Assembly (NCBI GenBank): GCA_905221605.1
Contig: CAJNDS010000487.1
Coordinates: 1-64,000 of the forward strand
Length of the DNA: 64,000 nt
Origin: Symbiodinium natans
Taxonomy: Eukaryota > Sar > Dinophyceae > Suessiales > Symbiodiniaceae
Direction: 5' to 3'
The translations under genes and the position numbers were made by a program. The stretch's first letter is position 1. Each line of letters begins with the position of its first letter. Below, piece after piece: positions 9,787 to 20,474 of this stretch. The notes beneath the pieces were generated by a model, which had not been told where the DNA came from, searched no databases, and worked only from the letters and a program-made list of their open reading frames with translations.

Positions 9787-10860
9787 ATGGCGGAGCGCGA
9801 TGTTGACCATGGGCCTTCTCGTGCGACACAAGTCTTGGAGCAAGCCGAGATTGAGCATGGGCGCCTGGCCGAGCAATGCCGGCGTCTTGACCATGGAGGT
9901 CCATCAGACTGCACATGGTGGCTGGCAGGCCCGGGGGTGGAACATTGGGCAGACTAAATTGGGCATGGCAATTTTTTTGAAACTTAACTGAACGGCCCCT
10001 GGCATAGGTCCTTCCTGTGACCGCCGAGAGGCTTCATTGGGTGCAGGTGTGTATATTCGATGAGTGGTCCGTCCAGCCTGCCTCGGCGATAAGTCCTTTG
10101 GAACATTCGGTCCGAACAAAGGACACATCCGAGCACGAGGTCCCTCTTTTGTGGCCAAGTGGGTCTGAGAAAGACATTCTGGAGTATTGCGCCGAGAGGG
10201 GGTTCCCGAATGTATCGATGACGGTCCTGAAACTGCTGTTGAAGGAGGAGTTCGGGCAGGACATGGGTTCCTCGGATGAGTCTTTGGTGGGGGACCTTCT
10301 CCTGTCAGGAATCAAATGCGTGTTGGGTCCATCCGATGAGAAAGCGGCGGATGCGCTGGAGCTCGCATTGCATGAGCGTGAAAAAGACGATGCAGAGCTT
10401 TTGGACCTTCTCCAGAACCCCCTGTTCAACGAGGTCCTTCAGTCAAAGCAGGACCAACAAAAACTGGAGCAGGCAATCAAGGAAGCCCAGGCCAGTCAGA
10501 GGCAGGTCCCCTCAATCACAAGGTCCATCCAGCGGCTGCGGCCTGCTGGGAAGAAGAAGGTCAAGCGCAAGGCTGTCCGGTTCCCGGGAGATGAAGCATG
10601 GCCTGCTGAGGTTCTTCAGCGTTTCGCACCTGCCGAGTACCGCATGTACAGGGACGAGTTCAACAAATGCATCAGGGCCTTCCATAAAAGCTACAATTGG
10701 AGTCTATCGAGGTCGTGGGGCAGATGTGGCAAAGAAAGCGTTCCAGCACGGTTGGTGCTTCGCGGCGTATGGACACGCCATGAGGCACTTCATCCGAACG
10801 ACCCCTGCCCCTGGGACTTTCTTGATGATTGAAATTCGAGCGCCAGGGTCCATCCAGTAG
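9787..10860 (+). CDS. unrecognised acidic/coiled-coil protein
   Basis: A plausible first exon starts at ATG 9787: MAERDVDHGPSRATQVLEQ, continuing with Glu/Gln/Arg-rich sequence to about 9900. A second exon follows an acceptor near 10046 (GGTGCAG|GTGTG). It encodes VYIFDEWSVQ, a segment with DILEYCAERGFPNVS and LKLLLKEEFG, a charged helix (ALELALHEREKDDAELLDLL) and a basic patch (GKKKVKRKAVRFPGDE). It ends either at 10832 or, through an undefined join near 10690, in another frame at 10860. No known domain. Octamers GGTCCATC, GGTCCTTC and similar occur at about 9897, 10008, 10065, 10139, 10327, 10433, 10523 and 10848. The intron/exon structure at both ends is uncertain. Confidence 0.5.
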
Positions 10861-11558
10861 GCCCTCGACGAGATTCATAAAAGTTAGTATAGTAGAGTAA
10901 CGTTTAGTATCCTGAATTTGTACTGTCACTGATCAGTTCCGTCTTACTGTGTGGGGCCATCCGGCAGTCTGCCGCTATTGAAAAGTGTTTCAATTTGGAG
11001 CCGGCCTTCGAACTTCAAGAGGCCAGGAAAAAAAGTACCGTGCGTGGTCAGCACAGACGAGGTGATGATGTAATGTAGAACTGCAGCAGGACCCACGCCA
11101 AGCCCACAGACGATGAAGAAACACATATATATATATATACATTTATATGTAGAATTCATAATAATAAGTTAAAGGTCAACTTGGAAACCTTACCTCGTGT
11201 TCTCCGCCGGCAGGTCCTTCGAACCCGCCTCCGAACTCCGCCACGGACTCAGCTATGGTTCTTCTCATCGTTTCCAGTCTGATGTATGCAACTGCTTATC
11301 AAATTTAGGGATCCTTTAATGCGAGCGTGCCCTTCTCGCAGGTTCTTCCCCCGATGAATCGTCGCAGAAGGACATGGTTCTGCTGACTGCTGGCAGCTGA
11401 GATAAATGACGAAGATTGTTTCAAGCCGGAGCGGAAATCTGCGAAGCGCAGGTCTTTCATTGAAATCTTACTGCGCGCAGCTCTCGTGATCAAGCCTTCG
11501 TCCCTCGAAGTCAACTAACTGTCTGTGAGTAGTTGAACCGGTGGTCCTTCAGTGAGCA
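10861..11558. other. intergenic
   Basis: AT-rich, with a TATATATATATA run near 11127. No supported gene. Isolated octamers at about 11213 and 11543 may mark an unrecognised 5' exon or leader of the next gene. Confidence 0.35.
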
Positions 11559-12923
11559 ATGCCGAAGGCGATGAAGAAAGGTGTTGCGAGCAAGAAGATG
11601 GAGAAGAAGGTCCTTCTTAAGGAGGCCGCCGCGAAGAAGAATCTTCGCTGCGCAGCGAAGACGACGATGGCTGAGGGGGAGGAGGCCACGCTGGAAGAGG
11701 GCTGCGGGCCCATCCAGCGCAGTGCTCCTCAATGTTGGCGTCCGTCAAGAAAGGGGTGTGGGATGGTTCCTCCAGCGACGACGAGGATGAGGACAGACTG
11801 GCTCCCTACATGAACAAGATCAGGCTCATCTCCAAGCCCAAGCTCTTGGACATCCTCTCCGACTTGCTCCCGCAGGCCCATCAATGGCTGAAGGTCCTTC
11901 CCCGAAAGACGAAGAAGGAGGAGCTGGCAGCGATCCTTGCGTTCCTTGTGCACATGAGTCCAACATCGGCCCTTCCGACAAAGATTTTGAGCCGGCTCCT
12001 CGAAGAGTTCAAGGAAAGATGGGCTGATTTTGGCAAGCGTGCCAAAGACTGGAGGCCCATCAGCGACAAGGTCCAGGACTGGAGTTACGTGACATGCATG
12101 GGCACTGACAGTCTGACAGACTAAATTATAAATGGCGAGTTTTCTTGTTACAGTTAAGTAATGATGAATCAAGTTGTCCTTCTGCTTTGTTGATGTGATC
12201 ACGGTTAAGTAGCAACAGCAGGAGTTCTGGGACCATCATGCCTATTGGTCCATCGACATCAACTCGGACGCGACTGAGGGGTTCCTCTGCTACGGAGCTG
12301 GCGTCGACCCGACAGACAAGAAGAACAGGGTGGCTCTTCCTTCGGAGATTGTCTCTCATGCCACAACTGTGGAAAATGCGGGTTCCTTTGATGGTGCGAT
12401 CATCAAGAAGGGGGCTTTGATGAGGAATGTGGTCCATCTGCTTTCGGAACTGGGCGAAGCGAACCGTTGGGTCCGTCCATTGTTCTTGAAGGAGGTCCCT
12501 GGTGGAGATGGGCAGCTCGGGAAGACGAAGAAGGCCCCTCCCGCTGAGGCGAGCAAGATCCGCAAGAAACGTGATGCTGACGGTGACGCCTTGCTCACGC
12601 CGCCCAGGAGGGTCCGGCAGAAGGGCAGCTCCGCGTCGAGCCCTTTGTCCTCAAAGGCCAGTAGCCATGCCTCACCGTCCCCGCACAAGATCAAGAAGAG
12701 GTTTGAGTCGCCGTCCATCAGCAAGAGTCGAGGCAAGCCATCAAAGATGCCCACTCCACCCAAAGGCAAGGGCGGTGTGCTGGATGTTGACGGCTCTTCC
12801 CGTTCCCCAAGCAAGCCCGCCAAGACCGGCTCCTCCCCAGCCAAGTCGAAGCCGAAGACCGGCTCCTCTCCTCTCAAGGAGGCTGCGAATAATAAGCAGC
12901 CGGGCTGCGTCACAGTGGACTAG
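11559..12923 (+). CDS. unrecognised Lys/Ser-rich nuclear-type protein, multi-exon
   Basis: Starts MPKAMKKGVASKKMEKK at 11559. It changes frame between about 11684 and 11754, where a short GC-AG intron is likely. It continues as a Ser/Asp/Glu-rich stretch (SSSDDEDED) and a helical region (KPKLLDILSDLLPQAHQWL) to about 12090-12124. A last exon follows an acceptor near 12219 (CAGCAG|GAG): EFWDHHAYWSIDINSD, CYGAGVDPTDKKNRVALP, then a basic Ser/Pro/Lys tail with repeated SPSK, TGSSPAKSK and TGSSPLK, ending at TAG 12923. The lysine-rich low-complexity tail suggests nucleic-acid or chromatin association (inference). GGYCCNTC octamers are dense, for example 11610, 11708, 11877, 11893, 12246, 12430, 12471 and 12535. 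No homologue recognised. Confidence 0.5.
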
Positions 12924-13487
12924 TTTCCAGTGGTTTGTCATTTTGTCCTTCAGATTCATCCTCGCAGGTGTTATTGAATCAACCGAATTGTTAATATAAT
13001 ATTCTGAGTAGAGATCACATCTCCGGAGTAGGGTGGCCTGAGGACAAAGACATTTTGGCAGAGGACCTTCGCTTCACTTCAGTCAGTGCACGCGAGCGCT
13101 CCAGAGAACAAAAGCTAGGCATTGCATTCAGTCACTTTCTGGAAGCACACCATTGAAGTGTCACAGCTGGATGTTCTTGTGACGCTGAGGCACGGTCACC
13201 GACTCGCTGGGCCCGTCCGGGCGCCCGTGCCAGTGAGCCAGCAGTTTTGAGTCAGAGGTTTATCTTTGTTGCGCTGCTCTTGCTTTGTATTTGCTGGCAG
13301 CTTTCAGCGATTCTGTTTTGGCTTATTCAAAGGTTTCACTTCAATGCAGGAAGTACAGTAGTACAGTACAGACAGAGTCATTTTTTAATATTTTCTAATA
13401 AAAGTACATAATAGCTGAGTGCCATACTTCTTGACTTGAGGTTTTTCTTAGCCAGCCTAGTCCAGTGTCGGCGCACTGACTATTAAA
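12924..13487. other. intergenic, no supported gene
   Basis: Contains a GC-rich imperfect palindrome GGGCCCGTCCGGGCGCCCG near 13209 and an AT-rich stretch before the next gene. Nothing else recognised. Confidence 0.35.
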
Positions 13488-14344
13488 ATGGATGATGAGG
13501 ATGATGATGAGTCAGAAGATGAGGCGGTGGTTCCTCAAGACTCACCCAAGGCCAAAGCCAAGGTCCGCAAGAACGTGTCGAAGTATGACTCAGAAATCGC
13601 GGACCTTCCTCCTGCTGAGCGCCGAAAAGCCTTGGCCAAGTTGTACGAAAGGAACCGGGCCAGTCGAAGGAAGAGGGTTAAGTCCAAGTACGAGGACCAT
13701 CCCACGGTGAAGGCGGCCAAGACAGCAAAAGAGAGGCGAGCTGCCTTAAACAAGCTCTATGCCTCAAAAAAAAAAGGCCCTTCAGTCGACTGCGATGAGG
13801 CGGAGGCCCCTCCACTCCTCGATGCCGTGAAGGAAGAGAGGGTGAAGAAGGAGGTTGTCGTCAAACAGGAAACTGGTTTGCCTTGCGTCACTGGGGATGG
13901 GAGTTTTTTATTTAAAGGTTTTTGTCCTGCATCGATGAAAGCGACAAGAAATCAATTCAGGAGGAGTTTTCGGATGCAGAAGACGAGAACATCCCCATCC
14001 AGTGCCCCATGTGTGCAGAGCCTTTGCAGCAGCATCATCAGTTCAGGTCCCTCCCAACCACCCTTGCTACTCACCAGGGCTCATTCCTGCCCGCTCGGCT
14101 ACTGCTCAGGAAGCTGCCCAAGCTCGTGCAGAAAGCGTGGCTTTGAGGGAGGAGCTCGGGTCCCTCCGCTCAGAGAAAGACGCCTTGGAGAAGAGCGCAG
14201 CAAACCTTCAAACTCGTCTCGCCATTGCTGAGCGCCAAGTGGTTTGGTACGAAAATGTTCGTGACTGGGTGAGTGCTGACATAGAGTCACGCCTGGGCCG
14301 TGGCCATGACTCTGAGGTCATTCCTGATTGGCTGGTCGTACAAG
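13488..14344 (+). CDS. acidic-start, coiled-coil protein with CxxC motif
   Basis: Begins MDDEDDDESEDEAVVPQD, then Lys/Arg-rich helices (ERRKALAKLYERNRASRRK; KERRAALNKLYASKKKG). Downstream, another frame gives EEFSDAEDENIPIQCPMCAEPL (about 13957-14025), a CxxC pair that may be half of a zinc knuckle. A third frame from about 14046 gives a coiled coil (AQEAAQARAESVALREELG, LRSEKDALEKSAANLQ) and ends WLVVQ at a GTAGGT donor (14345). The frames must be joined by introns near 13890-13950 and 14040 that I could not fix precisely. At least one further exon probably follows 14345. Function unknown. This is the last gene rich in the GGYCCNTC octamer. Confidence 0.45.
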
Positions 14345-14847
14345 GTAGGTCCATTACGGAACTCATTGCTAAAAGCCGTGGTTCATCTTGCCGATAACCC
14401 AAGCAAGAATCTTCTCAACTATTCTTCAGGACTCAAATTCAGTGAGGCACCTTTCACGATCTTGTTGTGGGTCATCTGTAGTATTGTTTCAAGAGTATCG
14501 GGTTCTTCATACTCCCATCGATGGGGCCGGGCCATAAAAAGGAGCGTTGCAGTGCTTTGTCAGCCAGAAGTGAAACATTGTTTTTGCAGAGTTTCTCCTG
14601 CCCTTGGCAGGTACAGGGCCATTCCATTCGTCGATGCTGCAGATTTGTGGAAAAGAAGGGCTGCTCTTGTTTCTCTTGCGTTCCTGAGATTTGTGCAACA
14701 ACCCGCCCGACCACTAACCCACCTCGAAACCCCGCAGGCTTCGCAGAAGTTCGCTGTGCCTTTTTGGGTTCGCAATAGGTTCGTCTCATTTTTGTGCTGG
14801 CCCCCCAAGTTACCGACCCCCTCTGTTTTACCCTCAACCTCCGCCCA

Positions 14848-16423
14848 GAGTGACCAACTGTTCAAAGCTGTCACTAAGATTGCAGACACACCTACCAAGA
14901 CGCAGCTCGCATTGAGACAGGTCCTGGGAGAGTGGCTGGCGTTATACCTAACGGAGGATTGCCTTCCAGCAGGATGGAGCAAAGATGATGGAGACACTGG
15001 CAGGTTCCTGCCGAGTCCTTCGGGTGCAGACCCCATCATCACCTGCGATGATGGACTGCCAAGAAAAGGTTCGCCGGTGACTGCTGACTGCTGCAGTGAC
15101 TTGCTGGAGTTGCTAAAGGCCCCACGTCTCAGTTCATATCTTTGCTCGCAGTGATAGTGCGGCATGCTGTGCAGAAGGTCCCGTGCTGAAAATGCTTCTC
15201 CGTCAGGTGGTGCCTCTGGATGCGATTGGCAACCTTCACGCATTCACGGAGGCAGCGGTGCAAAAGTTTGACTCCATCCTTTCCTCCGAGAAGAATCTTG
15301 AGCAGCGCGTGGTAGACAAGACGCGACAGTTCATGCTGCCAGAGAAGAGAAGCCTCAAAGATATGCTCGTGCCCTGCAATAGCAGATGCCCGTGCTGCGG
15401 TCGACTTTGTGACAATCTCCAACCTGGTCACACCAAGCACACCTGTCTTGGGCACCTACCACGTGGGTTCAAAGGAAACTACATTTCTGATGGGCAGAAG
15501 ACCGCGTCCACACTGATGTGCACAGAGATGAAGGACGTGGGGATAGTGCTACTTGTTTAAAGCACGTCTGAGCACTTAGAGCGGACATTGAAACCCCGTT
15601 CACGAATTCGTTAGGGTTCTACTTGATCATGTTTCGATGGATCTCAATGGCGTTGCGACAGGACGCAGCCACCATCCTGTACAATGAGAATGGCGAGGAG
15701 AAGGCGGCAACGTGGCAGGCCCACAAACAGAAGCATCCAAGCTGGGAGTTCCCAAACCAACTCGACTCAGACCAAGCAGAGTTGGAGGGTCGCTTCCTGC
15801 AGGCTTGGAAGATGGTGGGGCCCCGCTTTTGCGAAAAGTACGGGATTCGATTCACCGAGCACGGCGAGCAAGGGTTATTGCTGGGTGCAGCCTCGCATTA
15901 CCTACTGATCCTCGATTCCAGTAGCTCCATGAGGGGCGGAAAATGGTCAGACGTGGAGAAGGCGTTGGGCGAGCTGCTTGAGAAAGCACACGGAAGTCAG
16001 CATCGGTTTTCCGTCATCAAGTTCAACGACAGTGCGAAGGCGCCTGCTGTCTACTCCACGAGTTCCGAAATTCTAGAGCAGCTCAACAAGGGCTCTTTCT
16101 CAGTCGCCATCGGTGGCTGCACTTCATTTACAGCGGCTTTCAAGTGTGCGACAGGCCTGGAAATGCCTCAGGAGGACAGCTGCTGCCACGCTCGAACGAT
16201 TGCTGTGTTCATGTCGGATGGTGAGGACAATCGCAACCAGGAAGGCCTCGACAGCGCAATGCAGGCGTTCAAAAATGCCTATAAACAGATGCCGATGAAG
16301 TTCTACAGCATCGCCTTTGGGAACGAAGCCGACGAGGAACGTCTACAGCTGATCGCCCAAAACATGGCAGGCGAATTCATCCAGACCGTTGATGGAGTGG
16401 AGTTGCAAGCTGCTCCTGCCTGA
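14848..16423 (+). CDS. vWA-domain protein with GVINP-like Cys/His module
   Basis: Exons in three frames fit one protein. The first (about 14848-15120) encodes LALRQVLGEWLALYL and a Cys pair. The second (about 15152-15540) encodes CPCCGRLC...GHTKHTCLGHLPRGF, a Cys/His pattern also found in very large interferon-inducible-GTPase-like proteins and in many protist vWA proteins. The third (about 15650-16423) encodes HPSWEF and GRFLQAWKMVG, then a von Willebrand factor A domain beginning YLLILDSSSSMRGGKW. DSSSS is the DxSxS part of the metal-ion-dependent adhesion site, with CTSFTAAF and FMSDGEDN as later MIDAS-type residues. No GTPase motif is visible, so only the C-terminal architecture of that family is present. 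The 5' end and splice phases are unresolved. Likely cytosolic. The binding partner is unknown. Confidence 0.7.
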
Positions 16424-17310
16424 GTTGGTACGCTGATGAACGCAGCGACCAGCACAAGACTGTAGGGCCAGTTGCAACTTAACAGCTGTGTGCGAACTGG
16501 AGGGTTGAGAGCGCTGTACCAAGGCCTTTGCAGAGATAGCGCAGCAGTGAGGCCGACAGTTGCCCTGCGTGTTTGTTGGCTGTCGGGGATTTAGTAGGAT
16601 TTTGCATTCGGTACCTTATCGAATCCAGTCCAGACGTGGCACAGCCAGCAGACATCGCCACTGAAAAGCATAGAGCTGGTCTAGACGGATGTAGGAAGCT
16701 CTTTCAAAGCTTCATTGGTCCGGTGATGCAACCATGGGTTCCCGCAGCAGCATCAAGCCTCTAAGTCCATGTAGCCTCAGCCCTGGGCGAGGAAAGTCAG
16801 CAACATGAAGGATTCCATGACCCAATCCTTATCAAAGCCTTGATGCTGCCGTTTATGCGAGGGAGTAGGTGTGCAATCTCCGGCGGATGCAAGGCAGGTG
16901 TGGTACGCTGGCCTACATTGCGGCACATGTTGAGTAAGACGCCGCGTGAGAGCACGCAAGATGTGTTACAGTGCCCTGCTTCTCTTTCATTCTGCTTCGG
17001 CCAATCAAGTTGTTCTTGTGCGTATTGAATATATCCATGAATCCCTCAAGGGCCTTCTCTTCCGAGCATCTTGCTGTTGCCACTTGATTTCACCTGACTG
17101 ATTGGCGTGAGCGTACTACCCTGAGAAATGCCAACCCCCACAGCAGAATCCGGCGATGCCTTGTTGCCTGAAAGAGGCGACAACCCTGAACTTGTTTATC
17201 CGCTGCTGCTTGAGTGCGGTTAGGGCAACGGCGGACTTGACAGGAACACCTATGATCATCTCGTGCCGGAGCCGTATTAGGTTCTGGCGTGTAGTGTCCT
17301 GCAGGAGAGG
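16424..17310. other. intergenic, no supported gene
   Basis: No domain-bearing frame. The last bases before the next ATG (GTAGTGTCCTGCAG, ending 17304) could be a spliced-leader trans-splice acceptor, only six bases upstream of the start. Confidence 0.35.
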
Positions 17311-19425
17311 ATGGCGCAACAAGGTCCGGTGAATGTCCCAGGGGCGGCACCTCGCCGCATTGTGGAGGGGGTGCTCGTGCAGAGGCGTGCGGAGGTGCAA
17401 GTTCCGCCGCTGGCAGCGCTCTGCGAGCGACCCCTGCCATATCCGAAGCAGAAGCTGATCGTTCCGGGAAAAGATGCCAAGCCTTCAAGCCCCAGCAGCC
17501 CTGCGAAATCCGATGTGCCTCCGGACCGTGACATCATGGATGCCTTCATAGAGGAGATGAACTTCGCACCCAAGCAGAAGTTGCTGGAGGTACCAGGAAG
17601 TGGCAAAGAAGCTCGCTCTGCAAGCCCAGGCAGCCCAGGCAGTGGGGATGGTGAGGAGGAGGACCTGCCCGAAAGCCTGAGCAGCAGCCGGGCTTCCTCG
17701 GCAGAGCCGAGCAAGCAGAGGGCCAAGCAACAGCTCGCTGAGCTTCTGGACATTTGGCGTGTCAGGCGCCACTCCACCGAGCCTCTCATGGAGGAAGAGA
17801 GGCAGCGCATTGAGAGGGTCCTCTTTGAGACTATGCCCCCGGACCGGGTGAGCATTGTGGAGATTCGCCGTGTGGTGAAGCCTGGGCTGCTTCGCAGGTT
17901 CTGCGAAGAGGAACGAGAATCCCTGATGAAGCAGGCCATATCTGATAGAGAACTGTGGGCCATTTCCTGGTGAGCTGAGTGCCTAGTGTCAGATGAACGC
18001 CAGTAAAAACCAGTCACCCTGAACCAAACAGCAGCTCGGTGCATCAGACATCCAAAGTTCACTCGATCGGCATCTCACTCGAACCGATTCAAACCTCTGA
18101 CAGGGTTATGAATATTAGCCGTCTATGAGTGTCCCCGTCCCCCCCTCGAGCTTTGCTTGTCGGGATGTTTCAATGTGTAGAGGCCAACCAGCAGAAGACC
18201 CACAAGCAGTTCATGCTCTTGCACGGCACGCGCTGGGACTACGCTCCGCTGATACTGGAAAACGGCCTGGACCCAACATGCGGCCATCTCACAAAGGGGA
18301 CGTGGCTTGGAGGAATCGCAGAAAAGGCACATTCCTACGCAGCCAAAGGACCTGGCCCAGAAGTTGAGGGTGATGGCCCGGCAGGCTACCGCCTCTTCAC
18401 CTTGTTCGTGGTAGCCGCTGTACCAGACATCAGTGACGGTGATGACGAGAGGTCGTTTGGTGTATGGCGAGTCCAATCTGGTCGCCGGTTGTACACGGCC
18501 TACCAGGTCATCTACTCCGCACCAATGGACTTGCGCAGGAAAGCGCCTTTGATCGTTCCGCGACCCAATAAGGCGGTGCTCCTTCGCAAGCAGAGCTATG
18601 ACAAGATTGAGACAAGCCCTGTGCCAACAAGCCGAACTGGTCGTTGTCGGAGTGCGAGCCCCCCAAGACGCTCGACCTCTCCTGAAGTGCCTCCAGCGCT
18701 TCCGCTGGACTTGCCCCCGAAGGTGGCGACCACCGCAAAGGAGGCGGATTTTGCCGCCAGCAGTTGGCCGCTGGACGGCATGCGTTTGGGTGGCCTGCGC
18801 CCCTGCACTTCCCCTGCCCTCAAGGACGGGAGAGCCCTGCATGACTCTTTGTGTGTCCGTTCTCTTCTGCGATCTTCGTGAGCGTGTTGCAAAATGTTTT
18901 GTTGCAGCTTTGCAGGTGCATCAGCCGGCGCCCGATCCTCGGGCGGTCTACCGCCGCACCTCAGCCCCGAAGCTGGTGGAAGCGACAGGTCCGAGTACTT
19001 TGGGCAGCAAGGGAGTGACAGAGCACCGGGCCACACCAAGCCCAGCCTCTCGAAGCCCAAGCACGCAATCGCCGAGCCCAAGGCCTTCTCGCACTTCTCC
19101 TGCCCTGAAGGTCCGACAGCCAGAGAGGCCACCTCCAAGCCCACGCACCCAGGCACGACCGGTGGTCGAAGTCCCTCTACCAACAGCCAAATGGGAGGTT
19201 CTGTTGGATGATGGATGGGTCCCTTTCCTTCCCGGAGCCCGATTCAAAGATGATGCAGGCACGAAGGTGAGCATTTGTCACGGCCAGTTCTGGTACACAC
19301 TCACCTTCGATGCCAACGGCACTACAGGGAAGCAGGCAAACCAGCGCACCGGTAAAGTTCGTCAACTTCGCAGGGTGCCCGAGCCTGGGGCCCCTTGGCG
19401 GAACTTTAAAAACGCATGTTTTATG

Positions 19426-19462
<37 letters not shown>

Positions 19463-19609
19463 CTCTTTCTCTCTCTCTCTCTCTCTGTGTCTCTGCTGCA
19501 GCTTCCTTGGGGTAGTCGCGAGGCCAGCATATCAAACGAAGAGACTGCAGCGACCACCGAGCAGAATGCTCCAGAGTCTGAGCTAAAGCCGGCAGTGGCG
19601 GCACCTTAG
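17311..19609 (+). CDS. PARP catalytic domain plus WWE domain protein, four exons
   Basis: PARPs transfer ADP-ribose from NAD+ to targets, and WWE domains bind ADP-ribose chains (family knowledge). Exons 17311-17934, 18183-18824, 18916-19374 and 19502-19609 stay open and give about 610 residues. Residues 1-160 are Pro/Ser-rich and disordered. The PARP fold begins near VSIVEIRRVVKPGLL. The NAD-binding histidine sits in FMLLHGT (about residue 219). The next strand reads GTWLGGIAEKAHSYA (about 247), with Leu where active PARPs usually have Tyr. The end of the fold is YQVIYSAP, with no clear catalytic Glu, so this could be a mono-transferase or an inactive enzyme. The WWE domain spans about 513-575, from KWEVLLDDGWVPF to TGKVRQLRR. 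The GC donor at 17935 is well supported; the second intron start (GA at 18825 or GT at 18858) is not certain. Confidence 0.8.
17935..18182 (+). other. inferred GC-AG intron in the PARP gene
   Basis: Donor AAGCAG|GCCATA and acceptor GTAGAG|GCCAAC share AGGCCA at both ends. Removing the intron links ERESLMKQ to ANQQKTHKQFMLLHGT, as PARP folds require. Confidence 0.65.
19375..19501 (+). other. inferred intron with TTTC/TC microsatellite
   Basis: GT donor directly after the WWE end (LRR) and CTGCAG acceptor. The interior is (TTTC)n then (TC)n at about 19429-19486. Confidence 0.5.
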
Positions 19610-20474
19610 CTGATTTATCACTGATTCAGCAGGTTCAGCGGAAGCAGAAATTCCAGGGAAAGACAGAGAAGGACAAGTAGCTGCTTGTCGAAGCTTTAAG
19701 CATGGCTTGGGATTCACATAGTTGGCCATCGAGTTTCATGCATGCCCGCGTGAGCTAGTGCTGATAGTGTGCCAAGAAGTCAGAAGTCCCTCCTTGCGCC
19801 GTGCGAAAACTAAGGCAGGTGGCTGGGGATTCCCCAGCTTGCTGAGTTCTAACTCTCCTGTTAAACAGGCGGTTTAGGTTTAGGCGCAGCTCAATTGAAA
19901 AACGATCCGGTGCTTGACAGCCGCCGGTTCCCCTTTCGCATTTGCTGGGGCGGAATTGGCTGCTCCAGGAATCCTGAAAACATCCTGAAACCCTTGATCC
20001 ACAGCTCTCGTCAAGGCGGACAAAGCCCTTGGCAGGCTGTTTCTCTCAAAGGCATTGCATGCCAGTGTCTTTGAATGGCAGCAGTCCACACAAGCTTGGA
20101 CAAGCTGCTCATTATTCTAGATGCTGGTGAATGTCGAGGACCTCCACCGAGAGAATTGCCTCAGCAATGAGTTTCCAAGCAAACCTCAGACGTTCGACCA
20201 GTTGGGTAGGCCAAGGTTGCGGGCAAGTTAAGCTTGCGCACGGGCTTGCCTTTTTTCGACCTTCCTAGCACCGAGCAACTTGGCGGAAAGGCACCGGCCG
20301 CTGCGGCAGTATAGCGCAACTCCAGTGGAAGCATGTAGTGCTCGCAGGACGTAGGAGCAGAGGAGGCGAAGCAAGCTGTTGCCAGACGGCCTATCATGCA
20401 GTGTATCTGGGCAGTATATGGTTCAAAGCCAGGGCTGTCTAAGCAGGACAACGCTGCTCAACTCCCCTGGAATC
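19610..20474. other. intergenic, no supported gene
   Basis: Between the PARP-WWE stop and the DUF1810 start I see only short frames without motifs. Confidence 0.4.

Noticed and set aside
8455-9914. Long minus-strand Ser/Leu-rich frames (479 and 368 codons)
   Set aside because: Translation of the homopurine GA tract; no composition typical of a real protein and antisense to neighbouring genes.
2636-14345. Copia/gypsy retrotransposon carrying the methyltransferase
   Set aside because: No YxDD reverse transcriptase, integrase zinc finger, protease or LTR pair was visible.
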